Shown: positions 25,989 to 36,655 of the stretch, in pieces
How the letters are laid out: each line of letters starts with the position of its first letter
Numbering within the stretch: position 1 is the stretch's first letter
Assembly: GCA_046351235.1 (NCBI GenBank)
Contig: JAXLYV010000001.1
Span: 1,426,001-1,490,000, forward strand
DNA: 64,000 bases
Origin: JBBSAT01 sp046351235
Lineage (GTDB): Bacteria; Myxococcota_A; Polyangia; Polyangiales; Sandaracinaceae
Reading direction: 5' to 3'
Notes under the pieces: generated by a model
Seen by the model: the letters and a program-made list of their open reading frames with translations, nothing else
Told to the model about the DNA's origin: nothing
The model's database searches: none
Translations under genes and position numbers: made by a program

Positions 25989-26617
25989 TGCGCGCCAGGA
26001 TCTTGGCGATGGCGGCGCTCGTCGCCGCGTGTGGAGGCGCGACCCCGGCGCCCGCGCCCGCCGCGTCGCAGGCCGCGGGCACGCGCTACCGCGTCGGCGA
26101 CTACGTGATCTACCGCTACGCCGGCCGCGTCGTGGGCCCCGATCCGATGCTCCTCATGGAAGAGGTGATCGAGCAGGACGGCAACCGCCTGGTGATCGAG
26201 GTGACCCTCACGCGCGGCCACGAGACGGTCCGCGCATGGCGCCAGACCGTGATCGACACCGAGGAGAACCGCGCCGCGAACCGCGTAGAAGCGCTCTGCC
26301 AGATCGAGGGCGAGACGTGTACGCCGCTCGCGAACGAAGGCAACGCGGACCTGATGCGCATGTACGAGGGCCTGTACGTGACGCCCGACGCGCCCGCGAC
26401 GAACGTCACCACGACCGACGAGGCGGTCGACGTCGGCGGCACGGAGATGACCTGCCACGTCACGCGCAGCGACATCGTGGTCGCCGGCGAGCCGCGGACC
26501 CTGAAGGAGATCGAGTGCCCCGATTTCCTCTGGGGCCACGCGGGCAGCGACGTGGAGATGCCCGACAAGCGCCGCGTGCTGCACGTCACGGTGCAGGCCT
26601 TCGGCTCGGCGGAGTGA
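25988..26617 (+). CDS. Small lipoprotein of unknown function, coupled to the Rieske gene
   Basis: A protein of 209 residues with signal peptide and lipobox LVAAC (Cys about 15), then a short Pro/Ala spacer. The mature part is beta-rich, with Glu/Thr-rich strands and several Cys (ALCQIEGETC, EMTCHV, IECPDF) that could form disulfides. No family is recognised. The TGATG junction with the Rieske gene indicates translational coupling, which suggests a linked process at the envelope. Confidence 0.75.
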   Translation: MRARILAMAALVAACGGATPAPAPAASQAAGTRYRVGDYVIYRYAGRVVGPDPMLLMEEVIEQDGNRLVIEVTLTRGHETVRAWRQTVIDTEENRAANRVEALCQIEGETCTPLANEGNADLMRMYEGLYVTPDAPATNVTTTDEAVDVGGTEMTCHVTRSDIVVAGEPRTLKEIECPDFLWGHAGSDVEMPDKRRVLHVTVQAFGSAE

Positions 26618-26669
26618 CGAGCTCGGGGGCGCGTCGCGCGCGAGCGAGTGCTCGGGCATCATCGCCGCC

Positions 26670-27305
26670 ATGACCTCCTACCGACCTGGCCGCACCATCG
26701 TCTACGTCGTCTGCGCCTTGCTCGCGGCCGAGGTCGCCGGGCAGTGCATCCTGACGCTCGGGCAGTGTCTCGAGGCGTTCGTGCTCGGTCACCCCATCGA
26801 CGATCCTTCCGAGGACTTCAGCTCGCCGCTCGCGATCGCGACGGCGGCTGCGCTCGGTCTCGGCGGGCTCGGGCAGATCGTCACGCTGCTCCTCTGTGCT
26901 GCGGCGTTCTGCTTCTGGTTCTACCGAGCGGCGAAGAACGCCGAGCACTTCGCGCACGGTGCCTTCGTCGAGCACGGCGCCGGCTGGGCCGTCGGCGGGT
27001 TCTTCGTCCCGATCCTGAACCTCGTGCGCCCCTACCAGATGGCGCGTCAGATCGAGCGACTCAGCGGGAGCACCGTCGAATCGCCGCTCATCGGCTTCTG
27101 GTGGGGCGCGTTCGTCGCGAACAACATCCTCGGCAACATCGAGTTCCGCGTCTCGGACATCGACGTGCTCGCCGTGCTCTCGGTCTTCTCGGCGATCGTC
27201 ACGATCGCGGGCGCCGCGCTCTGCGCACGGATGATGTTCTACCTCGAGGATCTGCAGGCGAAGAAGGCCAGCTCGCCCGAGGACGTCGCCGCCGTCTTCG
27301 CGTGA
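26670..27305 (+). CDS. DUF4328-type integral membrane protein
   Basis: A protein of 211 residues with about four membrane segments. The stretch FCFWFYRAAKNAEHFA (about 87) followed by GWAVGGFFVPILNLVRPYQM (about 108-127) is the hallmark I associate with DUF4328. The biochemical role of the family is unknown. It is convergent with the gene at 27325 (19-base gap). Confidence 0.78.
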   Translation: MTSYRPGRTIVYVVCALLAAEVAGQCILTLGQCLEAFVLGHPIDDPSEDFSSPLAIATAAALGLGGLGQIVTLLLCAAAFCFWFYRAAKNAEHFAHGAFVEHGAGWAVGGFFVPILNLVRPYQMARQIERLSGSTVESPLIGFWWGAFVANNILGNIEFRVSDIDVLAVLSVFSAIVTIAGAALCARMMFYLEDLQAKKASSPEDVAAVFA

Positions 27306-27324
27306 ACGGCCCCGGCCCGCGCGC

Positions 27325-27825
27325 TCAGCCCCAGGGTGAGGGCGCGGGCGTCGCTTGGGCCTGGCGCAACGAGATCACGTGGGCGCGCAGGTCCTCGATG
27401 CGATCGAGATCGTTCGAGATCGAGATCGTTCGCCGGCCCTTCAGGTCCAGCTCGAGCTCGATCTCCTGGCCCTTCAGGTGATACGTCCCGCGCCCGCCGT
27501 AGGTCGTGCGCACGCGCATGTCGCGAATCTCGTCCCACCGGACCACCAACGGCGCGCGCAGGAATCGCGTCCACACGAAGCCCTGCTGGTGCGCGACGAT
27601 TCGCTGCGCGCGGAGCACGAACGCATAGAGCAGGAGCAGCGCCCCGAGCGACATCGCGAGGGCCGCGGTTCCGAGCCCCTCGAGCGTCACCGGAGCCCCC
27701 GCTGCGAGACCTCGCAAGAACAGCAACGGGCCCGCTACGAGGAGCACGGCGCCGACCGGCCACAGGTAACCGCCGGCCGCAAAGCGGCCCTCGTGGGTGC
27801 TGAGGACGGGACCGAGATCGCTCAT
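27325..27825 (-). CDS. Membrane-anchored protein, PH-like cytoplasmic domain (unassigned)
   Basis: A protein of 166 residues with two hydrophobic segments (about 20-40 and 50-70), then a beta-rich soluble region (about 75-150: VVRWDEIRDMRVRTTYGG, EIELELDLKGRRTISIS), like the PH-type domains of bacterial membrane proteins. No named family is assigned with confidence. The start overlaps the stop of the upstream gene as ATGA, so the two are coupled. Confidence 0.7.
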   Translation of the reverse strand: MSDLGPVLSTHEGRFAAGGYLWPVGAVLLVAGPLLFLRGLAAGAPVTLEGLGTAALAMSLGALLLLYAFVLRAQRIVAHQQGFVWTRFLRAPLVVRWDEIRDMRVRTTYGGRGTYHLKGQEIELELDLKGRRTISISNDLDRIEDLRAHVISLRQAQATPAPSPWG

Positions 27826-28574
27826 CCAGCCGCTCCGGCGGGGAAGCGCTGGGCGGCCTCCTCGAGCGCGCGCGCCGCCGCGTCGAGCGTCGGGAGCAGC
27901 TTGTCCGCATCGCCCATGCTCATCGTCGTCGCGTTCGAGTAGCGGAACACCAGCGCACCCTCCTGACCCAGGATGTGCACGTAGTCGGTCTGGTAGAGCT
28001 GCTTGAGGGCAGGCGCCAGCACGGGGCCGATCCGCGCGTCGACGCACTTGAGGACCAGCACGCCGTCCACGGCCGGGTCGCCGAAGCTCTGGGCGGGGAG
28101 CCCGGTCTGCGGCGTGAGCTCGACGTTCGGCTTCGCGTTGCGCGTGTGCACCTCGAACGCGGGGAACGGCGCGCCGACGGCCACCGTGAGACGCGCATCG
28201 AGCCACGTGTGGAGGGTCTTCTCGAGCACGCCGCTCTCGAGGTTCATCCGGTCGTGATAGAGCAACTCCACACGGCGCCCGTTCGGCGCGCCCTCGATCC
28301 GCACCGTGTACTCGGGCTGCAGGGTCTTGCCGACGTTGCTGATCGCGTTGCCGTAGAGGGCTTGCCCGCCCTCGCGCCGACGCGGGTTCATGTAGAAGTT
28401 GAACTCCGGCTCGCCCGCCGTGAGCGCCAGGCCCATCCGCTGCGCGACGGCGCCCGCGCGCGCGTGCGCATACTGCTGGTCCATGGCCGTCAGCGTCGCG
28501 CCCTGACGCGAGCGCATGAAGACCATCACGGCCACCACGACCACGACCACGATCAACGGGAGAATCGCCTGCAC
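27822..28574 (-). CDS. Single-pass membrane protein of unknown function
   Basis: A protein of 250 residues. An N-terminal anchor (about 4-17, ILPLIVVVVVVAVMVF) precedes a soluble domain of mixed beta and helix, ending in an Ala-rich helix. GTG at 28574 puts the anchor at the N-terminus. No motif is recognised. It forms a two-gene unit with the PH-like protein through an ATGA overlap, so both may act in one membrane complex. Confidence 0.68.
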   Translation of the reverse strand: MQAILPLIVVVVVVAVMVFMRSRQGATLTAMDQQYAHARAGAVAQRMGLALTAGEPEFNFYMNPRRREGGQALYGNAISNVGKTLQPEYTVRIEGAPNGRRVELLYHDRMNLESGVLEKTLHTWLDARLTVAVGAPFPAFEVHTRNAKPNVELTPQTGLPAQSFGDPAVDGVLVLKCVDARIGPVLAPALKQLYQTDYVHILGQEGALVFRYSNATTMSMGDADKLLPTLDAAARALEEAAQRFPAGAAG

Positions 28575-28815
28575 GCAAGACCTCGCCTTCCGCGGCGGCG
28601 CAGCGCCGCACGGTTGCAGCCTCGGGGGAGAGACGAGGCCCCTCGCCCCTCCGCCGACGCCCTGGCCACTACCTGGCACAGGCATGCATGCGCCGGCAAG
28701 CATCGTCTCGCCGCGGACGATGCGGGCGGCCCGGCTTGGCTCGCCTCAGGGGCGCCCTTTGGCCCGTTTCCGTGGGTCCCGGGGGACGCACGTCTGTGGT
28801 ACAGAGAGGCCCGCC

Positions 28816-31629
<2,814 letters not shown>

Positions 31630-31758
31630 AGGGCCTGGCCTGATCGCTCGCTGACGCCCTGACGCTCGCTCGCTCCTCCGCGCGCCGCGCTCCGCCAACC
31701 TGGCGGGCGCGGCGCACGCGCTACGGCAGTTCTCGCAGGTTTCGCGCGGGCTCCGCCG

Positions 31759-31774
31759 TGGCACGCGCGCTGCT
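31759..31774 (+). promoter_or_regulatory. Sigma-54-type (-24/-12) promoter
   Basis: TGGCACGCGCGCTGCT matches the sigma-54 consensus TGGCACG-N4-TTGC-W with one mismatch and the correct GG-N10-GC spacing. It lies about 78 bases before the ATG at 31852, giving a leader of about 65 bases. Confidence 0.55.
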
Positions 31775-31851
31775 CGGAGCGCCTCGCGCGCCGTGATCGT
31801 CGCGGCGCCATGCACGGCCGAGCCGTGGGGCCGAACGAAGCGAGGTGCGTG

Positions 31852-32505
31852 ATGCGTGATCGAGGGATCGCGAAGGTGGTCGTGTGTCTGTTGGGGCTGT
31901 GGGTCTCAGGCCCGGCGCGAGCGCGTGCGCAGGACGCGGCGCACGAGGACGAGGACGCGTCCGCGAGCGTCGAGCTCGCTCTCTCGATGGCGCCCTCGGC
32001 GCTGCTCGCGCTCGGAGGCGGGCAGAGCGGCGGGCTCGGCGGGCTCGCGGGGCTCGGCGGGACGGGCGGCGTGTCGGGGCTCTTCGCGCCGCAGCTCGAT
32101 GCGGGCTTCGCGCTCGACCGATGCACGCTTCTCGTGGTGGGCATCTCCGGATCGTTCCGCGATGGGCCGCAGCCCGGCTACGGGCTCAGCGTGCCGGTGG
32201 GCGTGCTCTGGTACCTCGAGACGCCCCGCCTCGGGCGGGTGATGCCGATGCTGCGCGTCGGTGCGGTGCTCTCCGTGTCGCACCAGGATCTCCCTCCCAG
32301 CCTGGCGAGTGGAGCGATCGAGACCTTCGGCGCCCAGGCGCTCGCGCGCGGCGGGATCACCTGGCTCCCCGCACGGCGCGTCGCGATCCGGGCCGAGATC
32401 GGCGTGCGCGGAGGCGCGGACACGACGCAGCTGCCGGGCCTGGGAAACGTGGTCGGCGCCTCCCTCGGGCTCGACGCGCTCGTGGGTGTCGTGCTCCGCG
32501 TGTGA
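31852..32505 (+). CDS. Predicted outer-membrane beta-barrel-type protein
   Basis: A protein of 217 residues with a signal peptide (about 1-28, ARARAQDA cleavage region), a Gly/Leu-rich low-complexity stretch (GGQSGGLGGLAGLGGTGGVS, about 59-78) and alternating hydrophobic beta-strands to a C-terminus ending LVGVVLRV. It is probably a small outer-membrane protein; no named family. ATG at 31852 is chosen for the signal peptide and the nearby GAGG. Transcription may be driven by the sigma-54-type element upstream. Confidence 0.7.
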   Translation: MRDRGIAKVVVCLLGLWVSGPARARAQDAAHEDEDASASVELALSMAPSALLALGGGQSGGLGGLAGLGGTGGVSGLFAPQLDAGFALDRCTLLVVGISGSFRDGPQPGYGLSVPVGVLWYLETPRLGRVMPMLRVGAVLSVSHQDLPPSLASGAIETFGAQALARGGITWLPARRVAIRAEIGVRGGADTTQLPGLGNVVGASLGLDALVGVVLRV

Positions 32506-32616
32506 GCGCGGAGCGCGACGCCCGAGCCCGAGCCCGAGCCCGAGCGGCTCGTGGGGCGCGTTGGGTCTCTCGCGTTGGGTCTTGCGCTCGGCACCTCCCG
32601 ACCCGAGAGTGCGCCC

Positions 32617-33294
32617 ATGATCGACGTCCACTTCTGGCCCACGCCCAACGGGCACAAGATCACGATCGCGCTCGAAGAGCTCGGGCTGCCCTACCGCATC
32701 GTCCCGGTGGACATCGGGCGCGGAGAGCAGTTCACCCCCGAGTTCCAGGCCATCAGCCCCAACGGGCGCATGCCGGCCATCGTCGATCACGAGCCGACCG
32801 GCGGCGGCGAGCCGCTCTCGATCTTCGAGTCGGCCGCGATCCTGCAATACCTCGCCGAGAAAGGGGGCGGGCTCATGCCGAAGGACGCGCGCGGCAAGTA
32901 CCGCGTCCTCGAGTGGCTCAGCTGGCAGGTGGCCGGCCTCGGGCCGATGACGGGCCAGTACGGCCACTTCAACGTGTACGCGAAGGAGAAGATCCCGTAC
33001 GCGATCGACCGCTACAAGAACGAGGTCCGGCGCCTCCACGCGGTGATGGAGACCCAGCTCGGCAAACACCCGTTCCTCGCGGGCGAGTACTCCATCGCCG
33101 ACGCCGCCGCGTATCCGTGGGTTGCGTTCTACGTCGAGAACGAGCTCACGGCGGACCGTCCGAACTTGCGGCGCTGGTGCGCCACCATCGCGGCACGCCC
33201 CGCCGTCGTGCGCGCCTACGCGAAGGGGAGCGAGGTGAAGGGCCGTCCGATGGACGAGCAGGCGCGCAAGCACCTCTTCGACAAGAAGTACTGA
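32617..33294 (+). CDS. Glutathione S-transferase (YfcG/YghU-like)
   Basis: A protein of 225 residues. The thioredoxin-like N-domain (about 1-85) has SPNGRMPAIVDH with the cis-Pro and FESAAILQYL for glutathione binding, and the helical C-domain (about 95-215) has GQYGHFNVYAKEKIPYAIDR and FLAGEYSIADAAAYPWV. The pattern fits the nu-class disulfide-bond oxidoreductases of bacteria. It is likely cytoplasmic detoxification or thiol redox control. ATG at 32617 follows the outer-membrane protein gene by 111 bases. Confidence 0.92.
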   Translation: MIDVHFWPTPNGHKITIALEELGLPYRIVPVDIGRGEQFTPEFQAISPNGRMPAIVDHEPTGGGEPLSIFESAAILQYLAEKGGGLMPKDARGKYRVLEWLSWQVAGLGPMTGQYGHFNVYAKEKIPYAIDRYKNEVRRLHAVMETQLGKHPFLAGEYSIADAAAYPWVAFYVENELTADRPNLRRWCATIAARPAVVRAYAKGSEVKGRPMDEQARKHLFDKKY

Positions 33295-33324
33295 TCCGAG
33301 AGGTCGAGCGCGACGACGCGCTCG

Positions 33325-33428
33325 GTGGTCGACCAGAACTACGGGTCGACCACTGTCTGTTCCAGCGCATTCGCGCTGGAGCTCGAACTGGCAGTGAAGG
33401 GTTCCGACACGTCTTGTGTCGGCCCTTC
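33325..33428. terminator. Cluster of three hairpins between convergent genes
   Basis: Three successive stem-loops: 33325-33353 (10-bp perfect stem GTGGTCGACC), 33361-33380 (8-bp perfect stem TCCAGCGC), and 33396-33428 (stem with GAAGGG/CCCTTC and CCGACAC/GTGTCGG), the last overlapping the stop of the ArsA-like gene. Likely bidirectional termination; no T-tract. Confidence 0.55.
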
Positions 33429-34491
33429 AGCGCCCTGCGCAGGCGAGCGCATGGAGCGCGCGCACGTCGAGCGGCTCGCGCTCGGAGCGCGGGAAGCGCA
33501 GGCGCTCGCCCGGCAGATCCGTGGTGCGTGCCATGCGCTGCGCGTCGGCTTCCATCACGACGCGGGCGCGCGCGATCGCCCGCGCGAGCAGCGGATCCGC
33601 GGGTGGCGCCTCCGGCATCTCCGGCAACGGCTCGAGCGGCGCCAGCGGGTCCTCCGTGAACGCGCGGTTCACCAGCGTGTGGCGGATGCGCAAGCCTCGC
33701 TCGGCGATGCCCGCCGCGAGATGCCGCGCGTCCGCGAGGTGCGAGCCATCGGGCGCGACCACGAGCGCGAAGTGCGCCTCGTGGTGCAGCACGTGATCGA
33801 TCGCGCGCGCACGCTGCGCGAAGCCGCTCCGCATCCCGAGGAAGGCGCGGAGGAAGGTCGCGAGCTCCTCGCCGAGCCCTTTGCCGCCGAGCAAGCCCAC
33901 GAGCTTGCCGGCCGCGTACGCGCCGGCGCCCGCGATCGAGCCGGTGGCGAGCGCGCCGAGCGAGCGCTGCTCGGCGAAGCGCGCGAGGGCCTGCGGCGCA
34001 TCGAGCACGTCGAGCGCGCTCCGGAGCGGCGGCGTGTCGAGCACCACGAGATCGGGTGCGCCCTCCCCCTCGAGCACGTCGTAGAGGTGCTCCATCGCCA
34101 CGTAGGCGTGCGAGCGCGCGAGCGTGCGCGAGAAGGCGCGGTAGACGCGGTTGTCGAGGATGGCCTTCTGCTGATCCTCGCGCGCGATGCGACGGATCAG
34201 CGCGTCGTAGCTGGCGCGCGGCTCGAGCATCGCAGCGGTGAGCGAGCCGCGCGCCGCGAGGCCCTCGAGCGGGACCGGCACGTGCGCGCCCGTCGCCCCG
34301 GCGCGATCGATCCCGAGCGCGCTCGCGAGGCGCCGCGCGGGATCGATCGTGAGCACGAGCACCGATCGACCGAGCACGGCCGCGCGCACCGCGAGCGCCG
34401 CGGCGAGCGTGGTCTTGCCGACGCCACCCGGCCCCACGCACACGAGCAATCGCCCGTGCGTCACGCAGGCATCGACGGGGATCGCGCTCAC
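33427..34491 (-). CDS. ArsA/GET3-like ATPase, second copy of a pair
   Basis: A cytoplasmic P-loop ATPase of 354 residues. Walker A is VGPGGVGKTTLAAALA (about 19-34), a slightly relaxed form of the deviant ArsA loop because KGG is PGG. VLTIDPARRLASAL (about 46) and VVLDTPP (about 150) are the switch regions. Anion-pumping ArsA and tail-anchored-protein factor GET3 share these motifs; no arsenic gene is nearby, so resistance is not implied. The GTG overlaps the stop of the first copy (GTGA), which suggests a heteromeric pair. Confidence 0.85.
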   Translation of the reverse strand: MSAIPVDACVTHGRLLVCVGPGGVGKTTLAAALAVRAAVLGRSVLVLTIDPARRLASALGIDRAGATGAHVPVPLEGLAARGSLTAAMLEPRASYDALIRRIAREDQQKAILDNRVYRAFSRTLARSHAYVAMEHLYDVLEGEGAPDLVVLDTPPLRSALDVLDAPQALARFAEQRSLGALATGSIAGAGAYAAGKLVGLLGGKGLGEELATFLRAFLGMRSGFAQRARAIDHVLHHEAHFALVVAPDGSHLADARHLAAGIAERGLRIRHTLVNRAFTEDPLAPLEPLPEMPEAPPADPLLARAIARARVVMEADAQRMARTTDLPGERLRFPRSEREPLDVRALHALACAGR

Positions 34492-35396
34492 GACGCGGGC
34501 TCCTCGAGCAGCGACAGACCGATGCGCCGGAGCGCCGCCTCGTCGAGCGCACCCTCGATCTCGTCGACCAGGCGCGCCTCGATCCCGTGCGCCCGCAGCG
34601 CCCGCCGCGCCTCGTCGACCCGCGCCCAGCGACGCGCATCGACCGCGAGCAGCGCGAGGGCCGAGGCGGCCGGGCCCGAGGCGCTCGCCCTGCGCGCAGC
34701 GAGCGCGCCGAGATCGAGCGATGCGGCCTCACGCCCCTCGACGCGCCCGAGCACGACGTGCCCGAGCGCCACGCGCCGCGTGCGCACGAGGCCATCCCAG
34801 AGCTCGAGCGTCTCCTCCACCGCGAGGTGCGTCGGAAGCGCCGCGAGGTGCGTGGCCGCGCTCTTCTCGCTCGCGAGCACGCCCATGATCTCGTCGAGCA
34901 GCGCCGCGATCGGGCCTTCCACGCCGAGGCTTCCCAGCACGTCCGGCAGCGCGAGCAGCATCTGCGTGTGGCCCGTCGCGTCGGCGTCGACGAGGATCGG
35001 ATCGAAGTCGCTATCCGCCACGAGCGCACGGAGCCGATCGAGCGTGGCGACCTCGATCACGCCGGGCGCGGCATCCACGAACGTCCTCACCGGCCGCGCG
35101 CCGAGGAAGCTGCGCGCCACGCGCGAGGGGAGCGCGCGCTCCACCATCGCCTCCACGGCCGCCCCCGGCGCGAGGTTCGTCGCCCACAGCCCGGGCCGCA
35201 CCTCGCGCTCGGCGTGATCGATCGCCGCGCCGAGCACGTCACCGAGCGAGGCGCGATGACCCAGCTCGAGGAGCAGGGGCCTTCGCCCGCGCGCGGCGTG
35301 CGCGAGCCCGAGCGCCGCCACGAGCGTGGTCTTGCCCGTACCGCCCTTGCCCGTGAAGAGCTGCAGACGCCGCTCGAACGGAGCGCTCGCGCGCAT
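34488..35396 (-). CDS. ArsA/GET3-like ATPase, first copy of a pair
   Basis: A protein of 302 residues. The deviant Walker A loop FTGKGGTGKTTLVAAL (about 14-29) is fully canonical for ArsA/MinD-type ATPases. ILVDADATGHT (about 142) supplies the switch II region. ATG at 35396 follows the glycerate kinase stop by 10 bases. It is translated just before its partner, whose start it overlaps. In myxobacteria such pairs occur together; their clients are unknown. Membrane-protein targeting or polar dynamics are possible roles given the FrzS-like gene in the operon. Confidence 0.83.
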   Translation of the reverse strand: MRASAPFERRLQLFTGKGGTGKTTLVAALGLAHAARGRRPLLLELGHRASLGDVLGAAIDHAEREVRPGLWATNLAPGAAVEAMVERALPSRVARSFLGARPVRTFVDAAPGVIEVATLDRLRALVADSDFDPILVDADATGHTQMLLALPDVLGSLGVEGPIAALLDEIMGVLASEKSAATHLAALPTHLAVEETLELWDGLVRTRRVALGHVVLGRVEGREAASLDLGALAARRASASGPAASALALLAVDARRWARVDEARRALRAHGIEARLVDEIEGALDEAALRRIGLSLLEEPAS

Positions 35397-35406
35397 CGCC
35401 GGTGCT

Positions 35407-36654
35407 CTACCTCCGTCGCGCGCCGGCGCGAGCCCAGATCGCGAGATCGGCGACGTTGGTCCCGGTGGGGCCCGTGACCACGAGCGCGCCGGCCGAGGCG
35501 AGCAGCGGAAAGGCATCGTTGTCGTCGAGCGCGTGGCGCACGGCCCCGGGCGCGAGCGCATCGCGCGCCTCGGCATCGATGCAGGCCCCGGCGGCCGACG
35601 TCGGCCCGTCGATGCCGTCCGTGCCCGCACAGAGCAGGACGCCCTCGATGCCCGCGTCGAGCGCGCCGAGCGCGACCTCCTGGCTGCGACCGCCCTTGCC
35701 TCGACCGCGCACGGTGACGACGGTCTCGCCGCCCGCGACGAGCGCGTCCGCCGGCGTCGCTCGCGCCGCGTGGGCCCACGCGCGCCCCGCCTCGCGCGCC
35801 TCGCCCGAGAGGGCCGGCCCCGGTGCGACCGAGAGGCCCGCGGCCTCGAGATGCGCCTGCGCCGCGCGGACCGCGCGCGCGTTGTCGGCCACGACCTCGA
35901 GCGTGCCTCTCGGGATCCCGGACGGCGGCGTCCACGCGGCGAAGCGCGCCCGCTCGCCCGGCGTGAGCACCGCCGCGACGTGCGGGCGCGCGACCACCTC
36001 GGCGGGCGAAGGCCCACGCCAGGGCGACATCGGCCCCGAGGCCACGCGCGCAGCCGCCTCGGGCGACGACGAGACCACGTCGCTGATCACCAGCGTCCGC
36101 ACGCGCCGCGGCGCGAGCGCGCGTGCGAGCCCGCCGCCCTTCAGCTGCGAGGAGGCCACGCGCAGCGCGTTGAGCTCGTCGATGTTCGCGCCGGCGGCGA
36201 GGAGCCGTCGTGTCGTGCGGCGCAGCGCCTCCGCATCGATGCCCTCCGCCGGCACGTCGACGAGGGCCGACCCGCCGCCGCTGATCAGGACGAGCACGTC
36301 TTCGTCGGGCCCGAGCGCGCGCGCATACGCGAGCAGCTCCGCGCCACGCACGGCGACGTCCTCGTCCGGCACCGGGTGCGCGCCCCATCGCAGGTGCACG
36401 CTGCGGGGGAGCTCGCCGGGGTCCGTGCCCCGCGGCGCGATCACGAGCGCCGATCGCACCTCGCACGCCTCGAGCGCGCCCCGCGTCATTCCGATCGACG
36501 CCTTGCCGAGCGCGAGCACGTGCACGGGCCGCGGGACCGGATGCGCGCGAAGCCACGCGCGCGTCGCGCTCGCCGCCTCCACCGACGCGAGCGCCGCATC
36601 GAACGCCGCGCGCACGAGCCGCGCCGTCGACGCCTCGCTCGGGCACGCGCTCAC
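35407..36654 (-). CDS. Glycerate 2-kinase (MOFRL/GckA family)
   Basis: A protein of 415 residues. The N-terminal domain has LALGKASIGM (about 47) and LISGGGSALVDVP (about 120-132); the C-terminal MOFRL domain has GGETVVTVRGRGKGGRSQEVAL (split here as GGETVVTVRG and RGKGGRSQE, about 305) and AGTDGIDGPTSAAGA (about 340). It phosphorylates D-glycerate to 2-phosphoglycerate with ATP, feeding lower glycolysis. The start is GTG one base after the FrzS-like stop, so it is tightly coupled to a non-metabolic gene, which is odd. Confidence 0.9.
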   Translation of the reverse strand: MSACPSEASTARLVRAAFDAALASVEAASATRAWLRAHPVPRPVHVLALGKASIGMTRGALEACEVRSALVIAPRGTDPGELPRSVHLRWGAHPVPDEDVAVRGAELLAYARALGPDEDVLVLISGGGSALVDVPAEGIDAEALRRTTRRLLAAGANIDELNALRVASSQLKGGGLARALAPRRVRTLVISDVVSSSPEAAARVASGPMSPWRGPSPAEVVARPHVAAVLTPGERARFAAWTPPSGIPRGTLEVVADNARAVRAAQAHLEAAGLSVAPGPALSGEAREAGRAWAHAARATPADALVAGGETVVTVRGRGKGGRSQEVALGALDAGIEGVLLCAGTDGIDGPTSAAGACIDAEARDALAPGAVRHALDDNDAFPLLASAGALVVTGPTGTNVADLAIWARAGARRR

Positions 36655-36655
36655 C

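Noticed and set aside
28672..28687. TGGCACAGGCATGCAT as a sigma-54 promoter before aconitase
   Set aside because: The GG to GC spacing is one base short, which normally abolishes sigma-54 recognition.
33427..35396. Arsenite efflux operon
   Set aside because: No arsB, arsC, arsD or arsR neighbour; the ATPases are more likely general ArsA/GET3-like proteins.
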